Positions 10,675-20,572 of a stretch of 64,000 nt of DNA are shown here, in pieces; within the stretch, counting starts at the first letter, position 1, and each line of letters starts with the position of its first letter. Origin of the DNA: Dipodascopsis uninucleata var. uninucleata. Its lineage: Eukaryota; Ascomycota; Lipomycetes; Lipomycetales; Lipomycetaceae. The notes beneath the pieces were generated by a model. It ran no database searches. It was given only the letters and a program-made list of their open reading frames with translations, and had not been told where the DNA came from. The position numbers were made by a program, and so were the translations under genes. The stretch spans positions 372,001 through 436,000 of the forward strand of contig JAJLTO010000007.1 of NCBI GenBank assembly GCA_030568195.1. The letters are read 5' to 3'.

Positions 10675-13569
10675 ATGATTAGAAGTTTGCAAAGTCTGTA
10701 TATTGGCGGTGCCATAGGTGCCTCAAAATCATATGGTCTATCTAGTCGTTGTCAGTTAATCCCTGGGAGAATATACACATACTATATTGCGGTTAAGCAC
10801 ACTCGACTTCTCAAAACGAAATCAGGTTCAGCTAACACTACTTCAGCGAAGACGCAATTGTTTGATAAATTGAATCCATATTCAAGTGATAGTGAATTAA
10901 GTAGTCGTAAAGTAGTAGATAGCATATTGGACAAAATAGAAGCGAGAAGGGAACGGCTGGACGATCTCGCAAGCATTTCACCTCTTTCGCAAATCGACAT
11001 TTCATCAGCTCTTAACACCACTAAAAACTCTATTGATAGTCAACAATATCAACAACCTATTATAGAAATAGGGGATTTCGTGTCCACTAAAAATGGTTAT
11101 AATGGCATTGTTGTTGATATAAAATCCACAAGAGCATCTGCAGTGTTTGTACTGTTAACAGCATCGAGAAATTTGACATTGGTTAATCAGTCATCTGTCG
11201 ACTACGTCGACAAATGTTTCATTCCTTCTTCTGTTGCAGAAAATTCAATAGTGAACACCAAGCTGATGCTATCAGATCCACTTATTGGGGGAAATGCATT
11301 ATTAAAGAGTCAAATCTATGGAGGAATCAATAACGTTAGGGTCCTCAATGAAGCTGAACCGCAAGACGCTATAGTAGCGCCAGTCCAAATTTCAGTGTCA
11401 GTCTGCAAACCCCTACGAGAATACTTGTCTAAGGCAGCAGAACTAGCATCAATTGTGCTTCCTGTGATGATGAAAGTCTATGAAGTTATTTCAGAGGAGT
11501 CAATATCTAAAATAGTATCATTGAATGATATCACTACTGTTGTTTGTAAACATATTCAAGCTGAGACAAATGCGAGCAAGTCTGAGTTACAATACGCTGT
11601 CCACATGGCTCTCTGTGCTGATCAGTACAAGTGGGGAGTTCATGCATTTGGTGACTGGACGCAGAAAGAATATTTGGTACGGAGCAGAGAGCAGTTGACT
11701 CAAATACTTACTGGTATCGAATTGTTACGAGATTCTAACTCTAATTTCTACAAAAGCTTTCAATCTAAATGTAAAAATCTGATAGACAATTACAGAAAAA
11801 AGATAGGAAAACACCCCGGATTTGCAGAGTTTTCTACTGAGGATAGTTGTGCAATCAGGCTAATAGAGTCATACGCTCTTCATAATATGGATGCAAATGC
11901 TGCTGCCCGCACACTAATACCAAGATTTTTAAAGGGTTTAGACAGATATGATACTGCAGAGTACAGTTCGGGAATTGCTTTCAAGTTACTGGTAGAGATT
12001 GGCATCTTTTCGCCTTTCCATGACCCTATCTATTTAGATCCTTGGACACAAGATAAGCTTGCGTTGTATGAAATGCCAGAGCGTACTGGCGATAGCACAT
12101 TGAACAAACTAGATGCCATGAACAGTTCTAGATATGACTTCGGCATGCTTCCTGTGTATTGCATTGACGGTCCTAATGCAGCAGAAATTGACGATGGCTT
12201 CTCAATAGAGACTGTCTCCGGTGGGCGTGAAATATGGGTTCATGTCCACATCGCGAATCCATCTGCAATTCTTACCCCTGATCATGCTGAAGCTTTAAAA
12301 GCTGCACGTAGCGTGTCATCTTTTTACTTACCTCAAATCACGCGATTAATGCTATCCAAAGAATTAATCAAATCGTGTCAACTCTCAGAGGATAACAATG
12401 GTACTGGTATTCGTACGCTAACGTTCTCTGCGAAGATTGGTATCGCGGAAGATGGAAAATTTATGAACGACATCTTGGAATTCAAAGTTGCATCTTCTAC
12501 TGTCCGGAATGTAAAAACATTAATTTACAGTGATGTTGAGTCAGCTCTTGATTGGAAATTGTCTTACACTGATATCGGATATCCTGAAAATTATGGACCG
12601 GCGCCGTTTATCAAGTCTAAAGGAACAGTAGCATATGGAACCGGAAGAAAGCTAGATAGCACTGATATTGAGACTCTGAAACTGGCTCACAAACTATCAA
12701 GGTTCCTCTTTGCACGACGACTTGAAGATGGTGCCATGAATGCATCATTTGGAATCGATTCCTTAAGCATAGTACCTACTCCCACCGCTGATATGCTACG
12801 AGTCTCTCTAAACAGAGCATTATATGCAAATGACACTGTGCATCCCTCAATTGAAGTTGACCATGGTCTATTGAACTCTAATGATGTTGTTGCAGAAATG
12901 ATGATATTAGCTTCTAGAATAGCAGCTAGATATGCACAAAAGCAGGGTATCGTAGTACCTTTCAGAACGCAGCAATATTTTGGAAATCCGTCAGATTTGG
13001 ATTCTCCAGATTTGAAGGCCACAGAAAAGGGATTTCGTATACTAAAATCTAATATTTTGCATGAATCGCCCAACCTAGTGGCTGGATATTCTACTGTGCC
13101 AGGCTCACACTTGGGTCTAGGTGCATCTGAGGGCTATGTGCACGTTACCTCTCCTCTTCGACGATATATTGACATGGTGTCTCACTGGCAATTTCAGGCC
13201 CACATGAGTGGTGTAGAGCCGCTATTTTCGGAAAAACAACTAAAGGAAATCTGTTCTAATGTTACTAGGGTATCCAGATGGTCAGCTAGAATACAGCGAC
13301 AAGCTCAGCGTCGATGGCTGGTGCGAAAACTTCAAGAGCTCCAAGCAATTTCGCCTGATTCTATTCGATTAACAGGAATCTTATTAGAAGATCTTAATTT
13401 TCCTCAGCCTGTACAAGTTGAATGTTTGGATATGAACTTGCGATTTTCGGCGAAGTTTGATCAACCTGTCAACGCCAAAGCTGGAACGTTTGTAGTGTGC
13501 GACCGTATCGATACAATTGACTGGGTAGAAATGAATCTTATGATGAATGTATCTGAGATGTATGAATGA
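10675..13569 (+). CDS. DSS1: mitochondrial 3'-5' exoribonuclease Dss1 (RNB family)
   Basis: A single exon of 964 residues. The first about 45 residues are basic and free of acidic residues, fitting a mitochondrial presequence. The catalytic RNB domain covers roughly residues 490-850. D498 and the EIDD motif at 504-507 are the metal-binding acidic cluster, and SPLRRYIDMVSHWQ near residue 825 is the RNase II family signature. Glu in place of the first Asp of the usual DxDD motif fits my recollection of fungal Dss1 proteins. In yeast Dss1 forms the mitochondrial degradosome with the helicase Suv3 and turns over mitochondrial RNA. It follows MCH1 on the same strand. Confidence 0.92.
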   Translation: MIRSLQSLYIGGAIGASKSYGLSSRCQLIPGRIYTYYIAVKHTRLLKTKSGSANTTSAKTQLFDKLNPYSSDSELSSRKVVDSILDKIEARRERLDDLASISPLSQIDISSALNTTKNSIDSQQYQQPIIEIGDFVSTKNGYNGIVVDIKSTRASAVFVLLTASRNLTLVNQSSVDYVDKCFIPSSVAENSIVNTKLMLSDPLIGGNALLKSQIYGGINNVRVLNEAEPQDAIVAPVQISVSVCKPLREYLSKAAELASIVLPVMMKVYEVISEESISKIVSLNDITTVVCKHIQAETNASKSELQYAVHMALCADQYKWGVHAFGDWTQKEYLVRSREQLTQILTGIELLRDSNSNFYKSFQSKCKNLIDNYRKKIGKHPGFAEFSTEDSCAIRLIESYALHNMDANAAARTLIPRFLKGLDRYDTAEYSSGIAFKLLVEIGIFSPFHDPIYLDPWTQDKLALYEMPERTGDSTLNKLDAMNSSRYDFGMLPVYCIDGPNAAEIDDGFSIETVSGGREIWVHVHIANPSAILTPDHAEALKAARSVSSFYLPQITRLMLSKELIKSCQLSEDNNGTGIRTLTFSAKIGIAEDGKFMNDILEFKVASSTVRNVKTLIYSDVESALDWKLSYTDIGYPENYGPAPFIKSKGTVAYGTGRKLDSTDIETLKLAHKLSRFLFARRLEDGAMNASFGIDSLSIVPTPTADMLRVSLNRALYANDTVHPSIEVDHGLLNSNDVVAEMMILASRIAARYAQKQGIVVPFRTQQYFGNPSDLDSPDLKATEKGFRILKSNILHESPNLVAGYSTVPGSHLGLGASEGYVHVTSPLRRYIDMVSHWQFQAHMSGVEPLFSEKQLKEICSNVTRVSRWSARIQRQAQRRWLVRKLQELQAISPDSIRLTGILLEDLNFPQPVQVECLDMNLRFSAKFDQPVNAKAGTFVVCDRIDTIDWVEMNLMMNVSEMYE

Positions 13570-13670
13570 GTTATATAAGTATGAAGTCATAATTTTCGAA
13601 GCTTTCAGAGCTATTTAGTTCGTATTCTTGTACATAAGTTAATAAATATTCGTATGAGTTAACAGCACTG

Positions 13671-13691
13671 AAGCCTCTCCCTATGAGGCTT
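13671..13691. other. 7-bp stem hairpin in the DSS1 3' flank
   Basis: AAGCCTC, a 7-nt loop, then GAGGCTT. It may be an RNA hairpin in the DSS1 3' UTR or chance. Confidence 0.25.
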
Positions 13692-13725
13692 GCGTTGTCA
13701 ACTAGCAAGCTATCGAATTTCATCC

Positions 13726-14118
13726 TTAAGCAAGATTTGAGTTGTGACAACTATCAACAATTCTTTTGATTCCTTTTTCTCCAAGAACATTATCATCCAA
13801 TAGTTTCGGTTCTAGTAAATGGAATGGACATCTAATACTCGCATTTCGTATGCAGTAAAATAGAAAAGGCAAACTCAACAATGTTTTCCTGTAATACCAC
13901 GGCTCAAATCTCGTTTTAGGTCGAAGCTTGTATATTATTTCAATCCCAAACAGAACACCATAATTTTTGCGCTGAGATTAACTATCCATATCGATGCTAT
14001 ATAATGACTTTTGCTATTCGTTAGATTCTGTATGATACTAAAATCAATAGCAACATGCTAGGGAAATATGAGATAGATTTACGTTCATATTTGGACTGAC
14101 CAGGTCCTCATTGTGCAT
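13726..14118 (-). CDS. unrecognised 93-residue protein, two exons
   Basis: Exon 1 (14083-14118) begins with ATG and ends in phase 0 at a GTAAAT donor. Exon 2 (13726-13971) follows a TCTCAG acceptor and stays open for 81 codons to TAA. The intron is 111 nt with a branch-like GTTAAT close to the acceptor. Exon 2 contains NYGVLFGIEIIYKLRPKTR, FEPWYYRKTLLSLPFLFYC and FHLLEPKLLDD. The opposite strand is broken in all frames, so the strand is clear. The basic, aromatic and partly hydrophobic middle suggests a small membrane-associated, perhaps mitochondrial, protein. I do not recognise the family. Confidence 0.7.
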
Positions 14119-14768
14119 TAAATGATTTATGAGCTATATATATCATATGTTATAATACTGTATTGGCGTGACTGAAGCATTGTAAATCTCGTGCTAAATC
14201 TATATGGAATCAGAGTTCAATATAAGTTCATAAACTGGCTGTCAAATTTAGAATCATGAACTACATTGCTCGAAAGCGATCATCTTAGCTAGTTTCTTGA
14301 CAACGAATAATATAAATCGTATTTCAGATAAAGAACATTAATAAAATCAGTATGGACACTTGAGGTATAATAGATATAAATAAACAATTGCAAGTAATAA
14401 TAATATATTCGGAGTATAACGTAAAAGCAACGAAACAAAATAGTACTATAATAATAATATCTGGTTAATCGTTAAGAGTAACAACGACGGACTACTTCCA
14501 AACCAAGTTCTATTTAAAACCGAACTACGATGATCCTGCACAAACACAATGAGCACTATTATTGCTCTAATTTCATTATATTCCAGTTAGTCAGTCTGCG
14601 TATCTTAAGAACACTACAATCCTGACCTTGGATTTCTACTTCTTCCCTCGTTTCCCTCCCTTTTTCCTTTTATTTTTTCTCTCAAGAAAACAGCTCTAAT
14701 TACTTCTTGGGATCTTGTATTCTCTCCAACAAAATAAGAAAAGATCTATTCGCTTTTCTATATTCGTC
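14119..14768. other. gene-free promoter stretch
   Basis: AT-rich, with runs of TAATAA and a strong pyrimidine tract at about 14638-14680 before the wall-protein gene. A 33-codon ORF near 14530 has no support. No RNA gene was seen. Confidence 0.5.
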
Positions 14769-15717
14769 ATGGCTGCTTTCCTTAAACTTTCTCTCGTCGC
14801 TGTCTGCGCTCTGTTGGGCTTTGTCGTTGCCAACCAAAACCCTATATCCTCTCCCGGAAGTGGTGATGTTTTGACGTAAGTTGATTCTAGTCTCTAGAAA
14901 CTATTTGTTATAAAATTAACAGAATATATTTCGTGATCTAACATATATTGATTGGATAGTGCCGGCAAGCCATTTTTGCTCGAATGGTCTTCTACCAGCA
15001 ATCACAGCATCTCCCTCTTTTTGAAGAAGGGAAAGCCAGAGAACCTTCGATCTGTCTTGACCATCATCACCCACCTTCCAAACAGTGAGTATTCCAATTA
15101 TTTTTACAGCGAAATCTATATCACACAATTTGCTAATGTTAAATATAGCTGGTATTGTGCGATGGACTCCTCCTACCCATGTCTACTCAGGTTACGATTA
15201 CTGCATTCAGATTTTGGACGATGAGACTGGTGACATCAACTACTCTACCCATTTTGCTATCAACGGCCAAGAGCCACCAACCACCTCTGGCGTTGTCAAT
15301 TCACGATCTGTCGAAGCTGAAGATAATGCTTCAACTGTCGACGAAGATTCTAGCATGGAATCTGCTGAGAGTATCACCGATGTCAACATGGAGGCAGCTG
15401 AGGAAGACGACATGGAGAAAGCTGAAATGAAAGAGGCTGATATGAAAGAGGCTGATATGAAAGAGGCTGATATGAAGGAGGCTGATATGGAAGATGCTGA
15501 GAAGCAGAGCTCTGCCCCAATGGCAAGCAACTCTACTATCTACATGAACTCTACATATGCTACTAACATGACTACTAACTCAACTATGAACTCTACCTAT
15601 GCTTCCAACATCACCTCGCCAACTCTTGCTGCCTCCCCAAGTGGCGCTAGTATGCAAACTGTCAACAGTCTCATTGTCTTGGCTTCCATGATTTTGGGAT
15701 TTTTCATTTTGGTTTAA
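14769..15717 (+). CDS. GPI-anchored Kre9/Knh-like cell-wall protein
   Basis: Three exons (14769-14875, 14960-15084, 15149-15717) give 266 residues. A signal peptide (about residues 1-21) precedes a Kre9/Knh N-terminal domain (about 25-120) with NPISSPGSGDVLTAG, FLLEWSSTS and SGYDYCIQILDD. An acidic region follows, with six 5-residue repeats of the MKEAD type, then a short tract with six N-glycosylation sequons. The end is a hydrophobic tail after GASMQTVN that fits GPI attachment. Proteins of this class sit at the surface and affect beta-1,6-glucan or wall structure, but this one is a relative rather than Kre9 itself. The upstream gap is long and pyrimidine-rich near the start. Confidence 0.85.
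15412..15501 (+). repeat. 15-bp tandem repeat, six units, in frame
   Basis: Six 15-bp units code for ME/KxAD/E pentapeptides. The central four (15427-15486) are almost identical, differing by one synonymous base, and the outer two are diverged. This points to recent in-frame expansion. Confidence 0.9.
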
Positions 15718-15920
15718 GCAGCTGAAAATGAACTTTTCAAAGTGATGATAATCGGATAAATAGCCGTAAATTATTTTCCTTTTATATTTTTATATCTTGT
15801 TCTCGTTTAATAATTGTATTATTATCATCTATTGTCCTTGTAAATTTCAGCGAATTATACCTTGAAATTCTATGCTGTATCATTGTGTCAACGGATCTAG
15901 GTCACAATAGTGATTGGTTA

Positions 15921-16088
15921 TTAGATATCTGATGCTAAAATAAGTTTTCTGTGTTCAACTAGAGCTTCTCTGATACCTCTAAAGCTTTTGAAATACCAAG
16001 GACTGAAGTATGCAGACATTAAATATATCACGTAAATACCATTGATAATGCGTGACTTTTTTATGAATTTATCGTAATCGTTTAGCAT
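15921..16088 (-). CDS. candidate 55-residue protein just downstream of HPM1
   Basis: An intronless ATG ORF starts 15 nt after the HPM1 stop on the same strand. It reads MLNDYDKFIKKSRIINGIYV at the start, then a short hydrophobic stretch, then SPWYFKSFRGIREALVEHRK. The composition looks protein-like with one possible membrane segment, but the plus strand is also open for about 32 codons here and this may be HPM1 3' UTR. I do not recognise it. Confidence 0.3.
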   Translation of the reverse strand: MLNDYDKFIKKSRIINGIYVIYLMSAYFSPWYFKSFRGIREALVEHRKLILASDI

Positions 16089-16102
16089 TATGTAAACATA
16101 TC

Positions 16103-17383
16103 CTAATGAGCTTGCACTGATATAACCATTCGTGCGATGCCACTATTTCCACGGCCTATTATGCGCTCAAGGACCTCGGTTGATCCTCCTTTCTGTTTAA
16201 GAATCTCAATAAACTGTCTTAAGGTTCCGCCAACACCAAAATAAATTTCTTTACAAGCTATTATTGCATTTGCATGCGAATCGTGCGATGCAGCGTCATC
16301 CCAGTGCCTGATCGAATCAAGTACAAGTGTAGAGAACGAAGATAGTGAAGAAACTGAATATATGGTCTCTGAAGCCAACACTAATGAGAAATTAAGAGCT
16401 CCTGGCATGCCAAATTTCAAAAGTGTCTTGAATTTGGTACTGTCCCACGATCCACTGATAAAGCATACAGCAATATTGTTGGTTTGCAAGAAATCTAAAA
16501 ACTCGAGTACCAGTTCCTGTGGATCATCGAGGTCGAAGGCTACATCTCCAACTTGAGAGGGTGTCACAGAACTCTTAGCATTAGCATAAGCAAGAAGAAA
16601 GTTAGGAGCTGTCATTAATCGGAGCACAGAATAGTTATAATCCGCGGCAATGAAGTTAACAGGACCTCTATGATTTTGCTGCGGTGAGCTGAGAATCTCT
16701 GATATGTACTTTTGAAAAAGATAAACTATAGGCATAGCACTTCCACAGCCAAGCTGCATAAAAGTAGTAGTATTAGACAGTACACAAGCAAAAATAAATG
16801 TCTAAATTATAAGTTTACTCACCTCAATGACTCCCTCACCTATCGGAACATCTCTATTCGCTAGATATGTCGTCAAGTCTCCGGCCCCTTCCCAGCTCTT
16901 CAGACCGCCCTCGTATATTTCAGTTCGAAGATCTTCCGTATTCGACAGAAGAAGCTGTAATTCCTTTTGCATAAATTCCATTTTCTCAAGATCACGAGCG
17001 CTTCCATCCGTGAACGCACCATTTATGACAGAATCTTCGCTAGCCATAATCTGGGTTTTGATGTCAAATACTTCTCGTCTGGGTATAGGCAAATTTCTAG
17101 CACCTTTACTACCCGCATAATCTGCAATAAGTGAATACGAGATCCTAGAGGGCAAGCCAAATAGCTAGATATTTAAGTTAGCACGTATTCCTAGGTTTTA
17201 AATTCATAGGACGTATACCATTTGACTGATATCGTAGAGTTGAGGACTGGTTAAGCCATACTCGACGCTTGCTGCCCCGACGCCAGACATCCTAGTACCT
17301 TCAGCGCCCTCCGCCGTGCAGTCATATACCATAACATCATTACTATCTTCTATATCATCACCAGAAAATTCAAATTTGAACAT
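16103..17383 (-). CDS. HPM1: protein histidine N-methyltransferase Hpm1
   Basis: Three phase-0 exons (17219-17383, 16823-17164, 16103-16753) give 385 residues, close to yeast Hpm1 (377). The second junction rebuilds VIELGCGSAMPIV (about residues 167-179), motif I of the S-adenosylmethionine fold. ADYNYSVLRLMTAPN and YFGVGGTLRQFIEIL are typical of the Hpm1/METTL18 family. Hpm1 methylates one histidine of ribosomal protein L3. It is divergent from the NUFIP-like gene, with a shared 233-bp promoter. Confidence 0.9.
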
Positions 17384-17616
17384 TTTGAGGTGATCTTATT
17401 ACGTATAGCTCCGAAGCTGCGACGAATTTGGGAATACTTAGATTTTCAGAATTTTTAAAGAAAAATTATGAAAAAAATTCGTTTCCAGGGTAACCAGATT
17501 CAGGGGCTTGACACAAATTTTTAGACGTTTTCTCACATTTCAGATCTTTGAACGGGATCACTCTCTTATAGTTATACTGTATCTTAGCAATCTATTGTAT
17601 TTGGTAGTAATAGACA

Positions 17617-18651
17617 ATGAATGAATATATATTTAATGCACCGCCACCACCACCGTCTTCTAATAAGAACCAGCCGCCGCGACATAACACTTCAGAAAGT
17701 CATCAACAGCATCAATCACTCCGTGATCGCCAAAATAAGGCTCAAAGAGGCCGTAAACATCATCAGTCGCCATACAACGCAAATGGTAAGAGAAACCAAG
17801 GCTATCGAAAGGATCACAGAGATCAGAGATTTGAATTGGACGTGCAGAATGAGAGTTCTCTGCCTCGTTCGTCGTATGGTTGTGAAACATTGAATCACAC
17901 TGTTACTTCGGGTGACAATTTACATACAGCTGTAGGAGTAACTGGAGTCAACATTTGCAAGAGCTATGAGGAAGATGTCATTTCTGATTTACCAAGGCTC
18001 GAAGAAAATACTGGTCTTCGGAATAGTAATTTACATAGTCTTGGCCTTGTTCCTATAGATCAAATTCATCTTCAATCAGATACCGGTGAAAATATCATTA
18101 CTGAATCGTCTGTAACCGATCGTGGAATGGACAACAGTGAATATGCAGACGAGGAAGCACTAGCTTCTATGAAGACTGTGAACGAGGGAAAGGTGTCACA
18201 AATCATAACTATCCCGGGAACAAATATTTCTCTACAGACGCAGGAAGATATCGCAAAATGGATAAGCGAACGAAGAAAGAACTGGCCGTCGGTCAAGCGA
18301 ATGGAAGAGAAGGCTAAGGAAGAAGAGGAAAAGAAGCAAAGATTGTCAGACGCTAAAGAAATGGGTTCAAATAGGAGTGCTACCGATCAGTCATCAATGG
18401 CGATTGCTTCCAACATCTGTAAGTACTACTGGAAAAATGGGCGATGCAATCGAGGAGATAGATGTTCGTTTAAGCACGAACAGCCTCTTGGATCCTTTAA
18501 AATTTACAAACGGTTCGAAAAACCGAAATCGATGTCTCTATTCAAGCGTCTTGTACAAAATGATTGGGATCAAGAAAATGACAGAATCTTGGACTTTATA
18601 ATCTACTTAGTAGAAACAGGAAAGGTGCCAGAAAAACCAGTAACTTCATAG
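17617..18651 (+). CDS. NUFIP1-domain CCCH zinc-finger protein
   Basis: A single exon of 344 residues. It begins with a Pro run and a basic, Gln/Arg-rich region. The NUFIP1-type helix SQEDIAKW-like (QEDIAKWISERRKNWPSVKR, about residues 208-227) is the part that binds Snu13-type proteins in yeast Rsa1 and human NUFIP1. A CCCH finger follows near residues 268-287 (C-x8-C-x5-C-x3-H). Rsa1/NUFIP proteins are scaffolds for box C/D snoRNP assembly with R2TP. The C-terminal FKRLVQNDWDQEND segment looks conserved in character. The finger plus NUFIP helix combination is the main evidence. Confidence 0.8.
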   Translation: MNEYIFNAPPPPPSSNKNQPPRHNTSESHQQHQSLRDRQNKAQRGRKHHQSPYNANGKRNQGYRKDHRDQRFELDVQNESSLPRSSYGCETLNHTVTSGDNLHTAVGVTGVNICKSYEEDVISDLPRLEENTGLRNSNLHSLGLVPIDQIHLQSDTGENIITESSVTDRGMDNSEYADEEALASMKTVNEGKVSQIITIPGTNISLQTQEDIAKWISERRKNWPSVKRMEEKAKEEEEKKQRLSDAKEMGSNRSATDQSSMAIASNICKYYWKNGRCNRGDRCSFKHEQPLGSFKIYKRFEKPKSMSLFKRLVQNDWDQENDRILDFIIYLVETGKVPEKPVTS

Positions 18652-18688
18652 AACTTGTATTTAATGTTTCTCGATATATCAAATTTTA

Positions 18689-20251
18689 TCATTTCTCAGA
18701 CGATTTAGCAGACTTTGCTATTCCTGACTTTTTGAACGTGGTCGATCTCTCACGAATCCTAGGTTTCTTACGCTTTTTTAAAGCTCCTTTGCCACTTAAA
18801 GTGCCTGAGCCAGTCTTTGCACGCTCACCTTCCAACACTGTGTCAATTTTTACGCGAGCAACTTTTCCGAGAACTTTTCGAGCTCTACCTAACTTTTCTT
18901 TTAATTCAGGCTTCAGGGCCCTAGAAATTCCACCAGTAGGTCGAGAAACATGCGTCTTAGTAGCTTTAGCTCTCATCACACGAAGCTTTCTTCCTTTGCT
19001 GTTCATTTGCTTATCGTTAAGCATCAAAGCTTTGGATACATATATTGAATCCTAAGGTTTTAATCAATTAGGTACAGGAAAAATACTAAATATTCATGCG
19101 CATAAATACCTTAAACTGGACATAAGCAAATCCTTTCCCGACATTCGTCTTTGAGTCGCGAATAATACGAACATACTCAACTTCACCAACATTCTTATCA
19201 AAATGGGCCCATAGTTCTTCGTCGTTGCATTCAAAATCAAGATTTCCAATGAATACGCTTCTTTTAGTATCTTGCTTCTATAAAATGCAGTAATAATATG
19301 TTAGCACTTTGAATAAATAGATCTCACATCTCAAATTATAAGAAAATACTCACAGCTGGATGTGCAACACTGTCGACTCGTAAATGATGGTCCAACACGA
19401 TCTCACCATTAGAAGCTAAAGCATTACGAGCACCTTCTTCGCTATCAAAAACTATATAGGCATTAACAGACTGACGCTTATCATGTAGCTTTTGTTGGAT
19501 AAACGCTACCTTTCTAGGAAGCATCTCTGAAAATGCGATAGATCTAAATCTGATCGACTCGATTTCTCCGTATTGAGAAAAGTGATTTTTCAGCTTGTTG
19601 TAGTCTGGTTTGTTCAATATCGCAGACGACGGTACATTTCCAATGAAAATCGTACGCTTAGCTTTACCAATCTCAGTGCCATTCTTCAAGAGACTCTCAT
19701 GAACAAATTCGCCATTATTGCTAAGATGTGAGCGATCTATCTCAATCGATCCCCTATCGCTTTCTTCATGCTTATCCGAACTGGAAAAATCTCCTTCCTC
19801 TGCAGTCTCAGAATTTCCTTCCTTAGTGACTGTTTTATCTATAGTCTCAAGAGTCTCGGAGGGTTGCAGTAACTTTTGAAAATAGGCATCTTCAATAGCA
19901 GTTTCTTCGCCATCCTCAGATTGATGCTTGGTTTTTCTTTTCTTCTTATTCGCTGATTTTTTGGTCTGAATTTCCACATCTTCATCAATGGCACGCCCTA
20001 ATAACGTATCAGCATCTCCAATTGTACCTTGGCTCTCTTTTGAAATGTTATTCACATTTTCGGATGATCGACTTCGCTTTATTCTCTGCGGTCTTGAAGT
20101 CGGCTCCTTAATAGCTCATACATATCAGTCTTATAGTCCCCAGCATTATTTAACGATCATTACTAAAAATAAAACTCACCGATTTTGCAAATAACTGTAG
20201 AACAGATACATCTGCTTTGGACTCGTCCACATCAGCAAATAAAGGAGCCAT
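18689..20251 (-). CDS. NOP12: nucleolar RNA-binding protein Nop12
   Basis: Four phase-0 exons (20180-20251, 19354-20106, 19110-19277, 18689-19051) give 451 residues. An acidic, Lys-rich N-terminal third precedes two RRMs. RRM1 starts near residue 174 ([11 protein letters not shown]) and is interrupted by a longer loop, as in Nop12. RRM2 starts near 281 ([21 protein letters not shown] ends its first helix) and has KGFAYVQFK as RNP1. The C-terminus is very basic. Nop12 acts in early 60S assembly and 5.8S folding in yeast. The intron 1 acceptor is TTAAG, a less common AAG. An upstream in-frame ATG exists, but the MAPLF start fits the family better. Confidence 0.88.
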
Positions 20252-20572
20252 GATCTGTTTAATGCTCAACAGAAATGTCTGCTGTCTAGTACCGTTAATT
20301 TTTTTAGTTTCATCGGTTCTGACAATTAAAATAAAATTTTTTAAGGTTCGGGTGTTGGGAAATATACACCCGGGTAACATTCTCCTCTGCGAGAGTCGCA
20401 TAGATGAAGTATAGGAAACAAATAGCCAATTTCAATGGAACGGGAAAGGATTTTTAACCAGGCAAAAGATAGAGACGAAGATTTCTGGTCGTGATTTTAC
20501 AGCAAGAGCCATATCCAAAGAGAAGAAAATAGCTTATTATAAATATAAAACTGTAGATAGCTATAAGGCGGC
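20252..20572. promoter_or_regulatory. shared NOP12/DEP1 promoter with a hairpin
   Basis: A 321-bp divergent promoter. It holds an inverted repeat CGGGTGT (20349-20355) and ACACCCG (20366-20372) with a 10-bp centre, which could be a dyad binding site. No coding sequence is supported. Confidence 0.35.
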
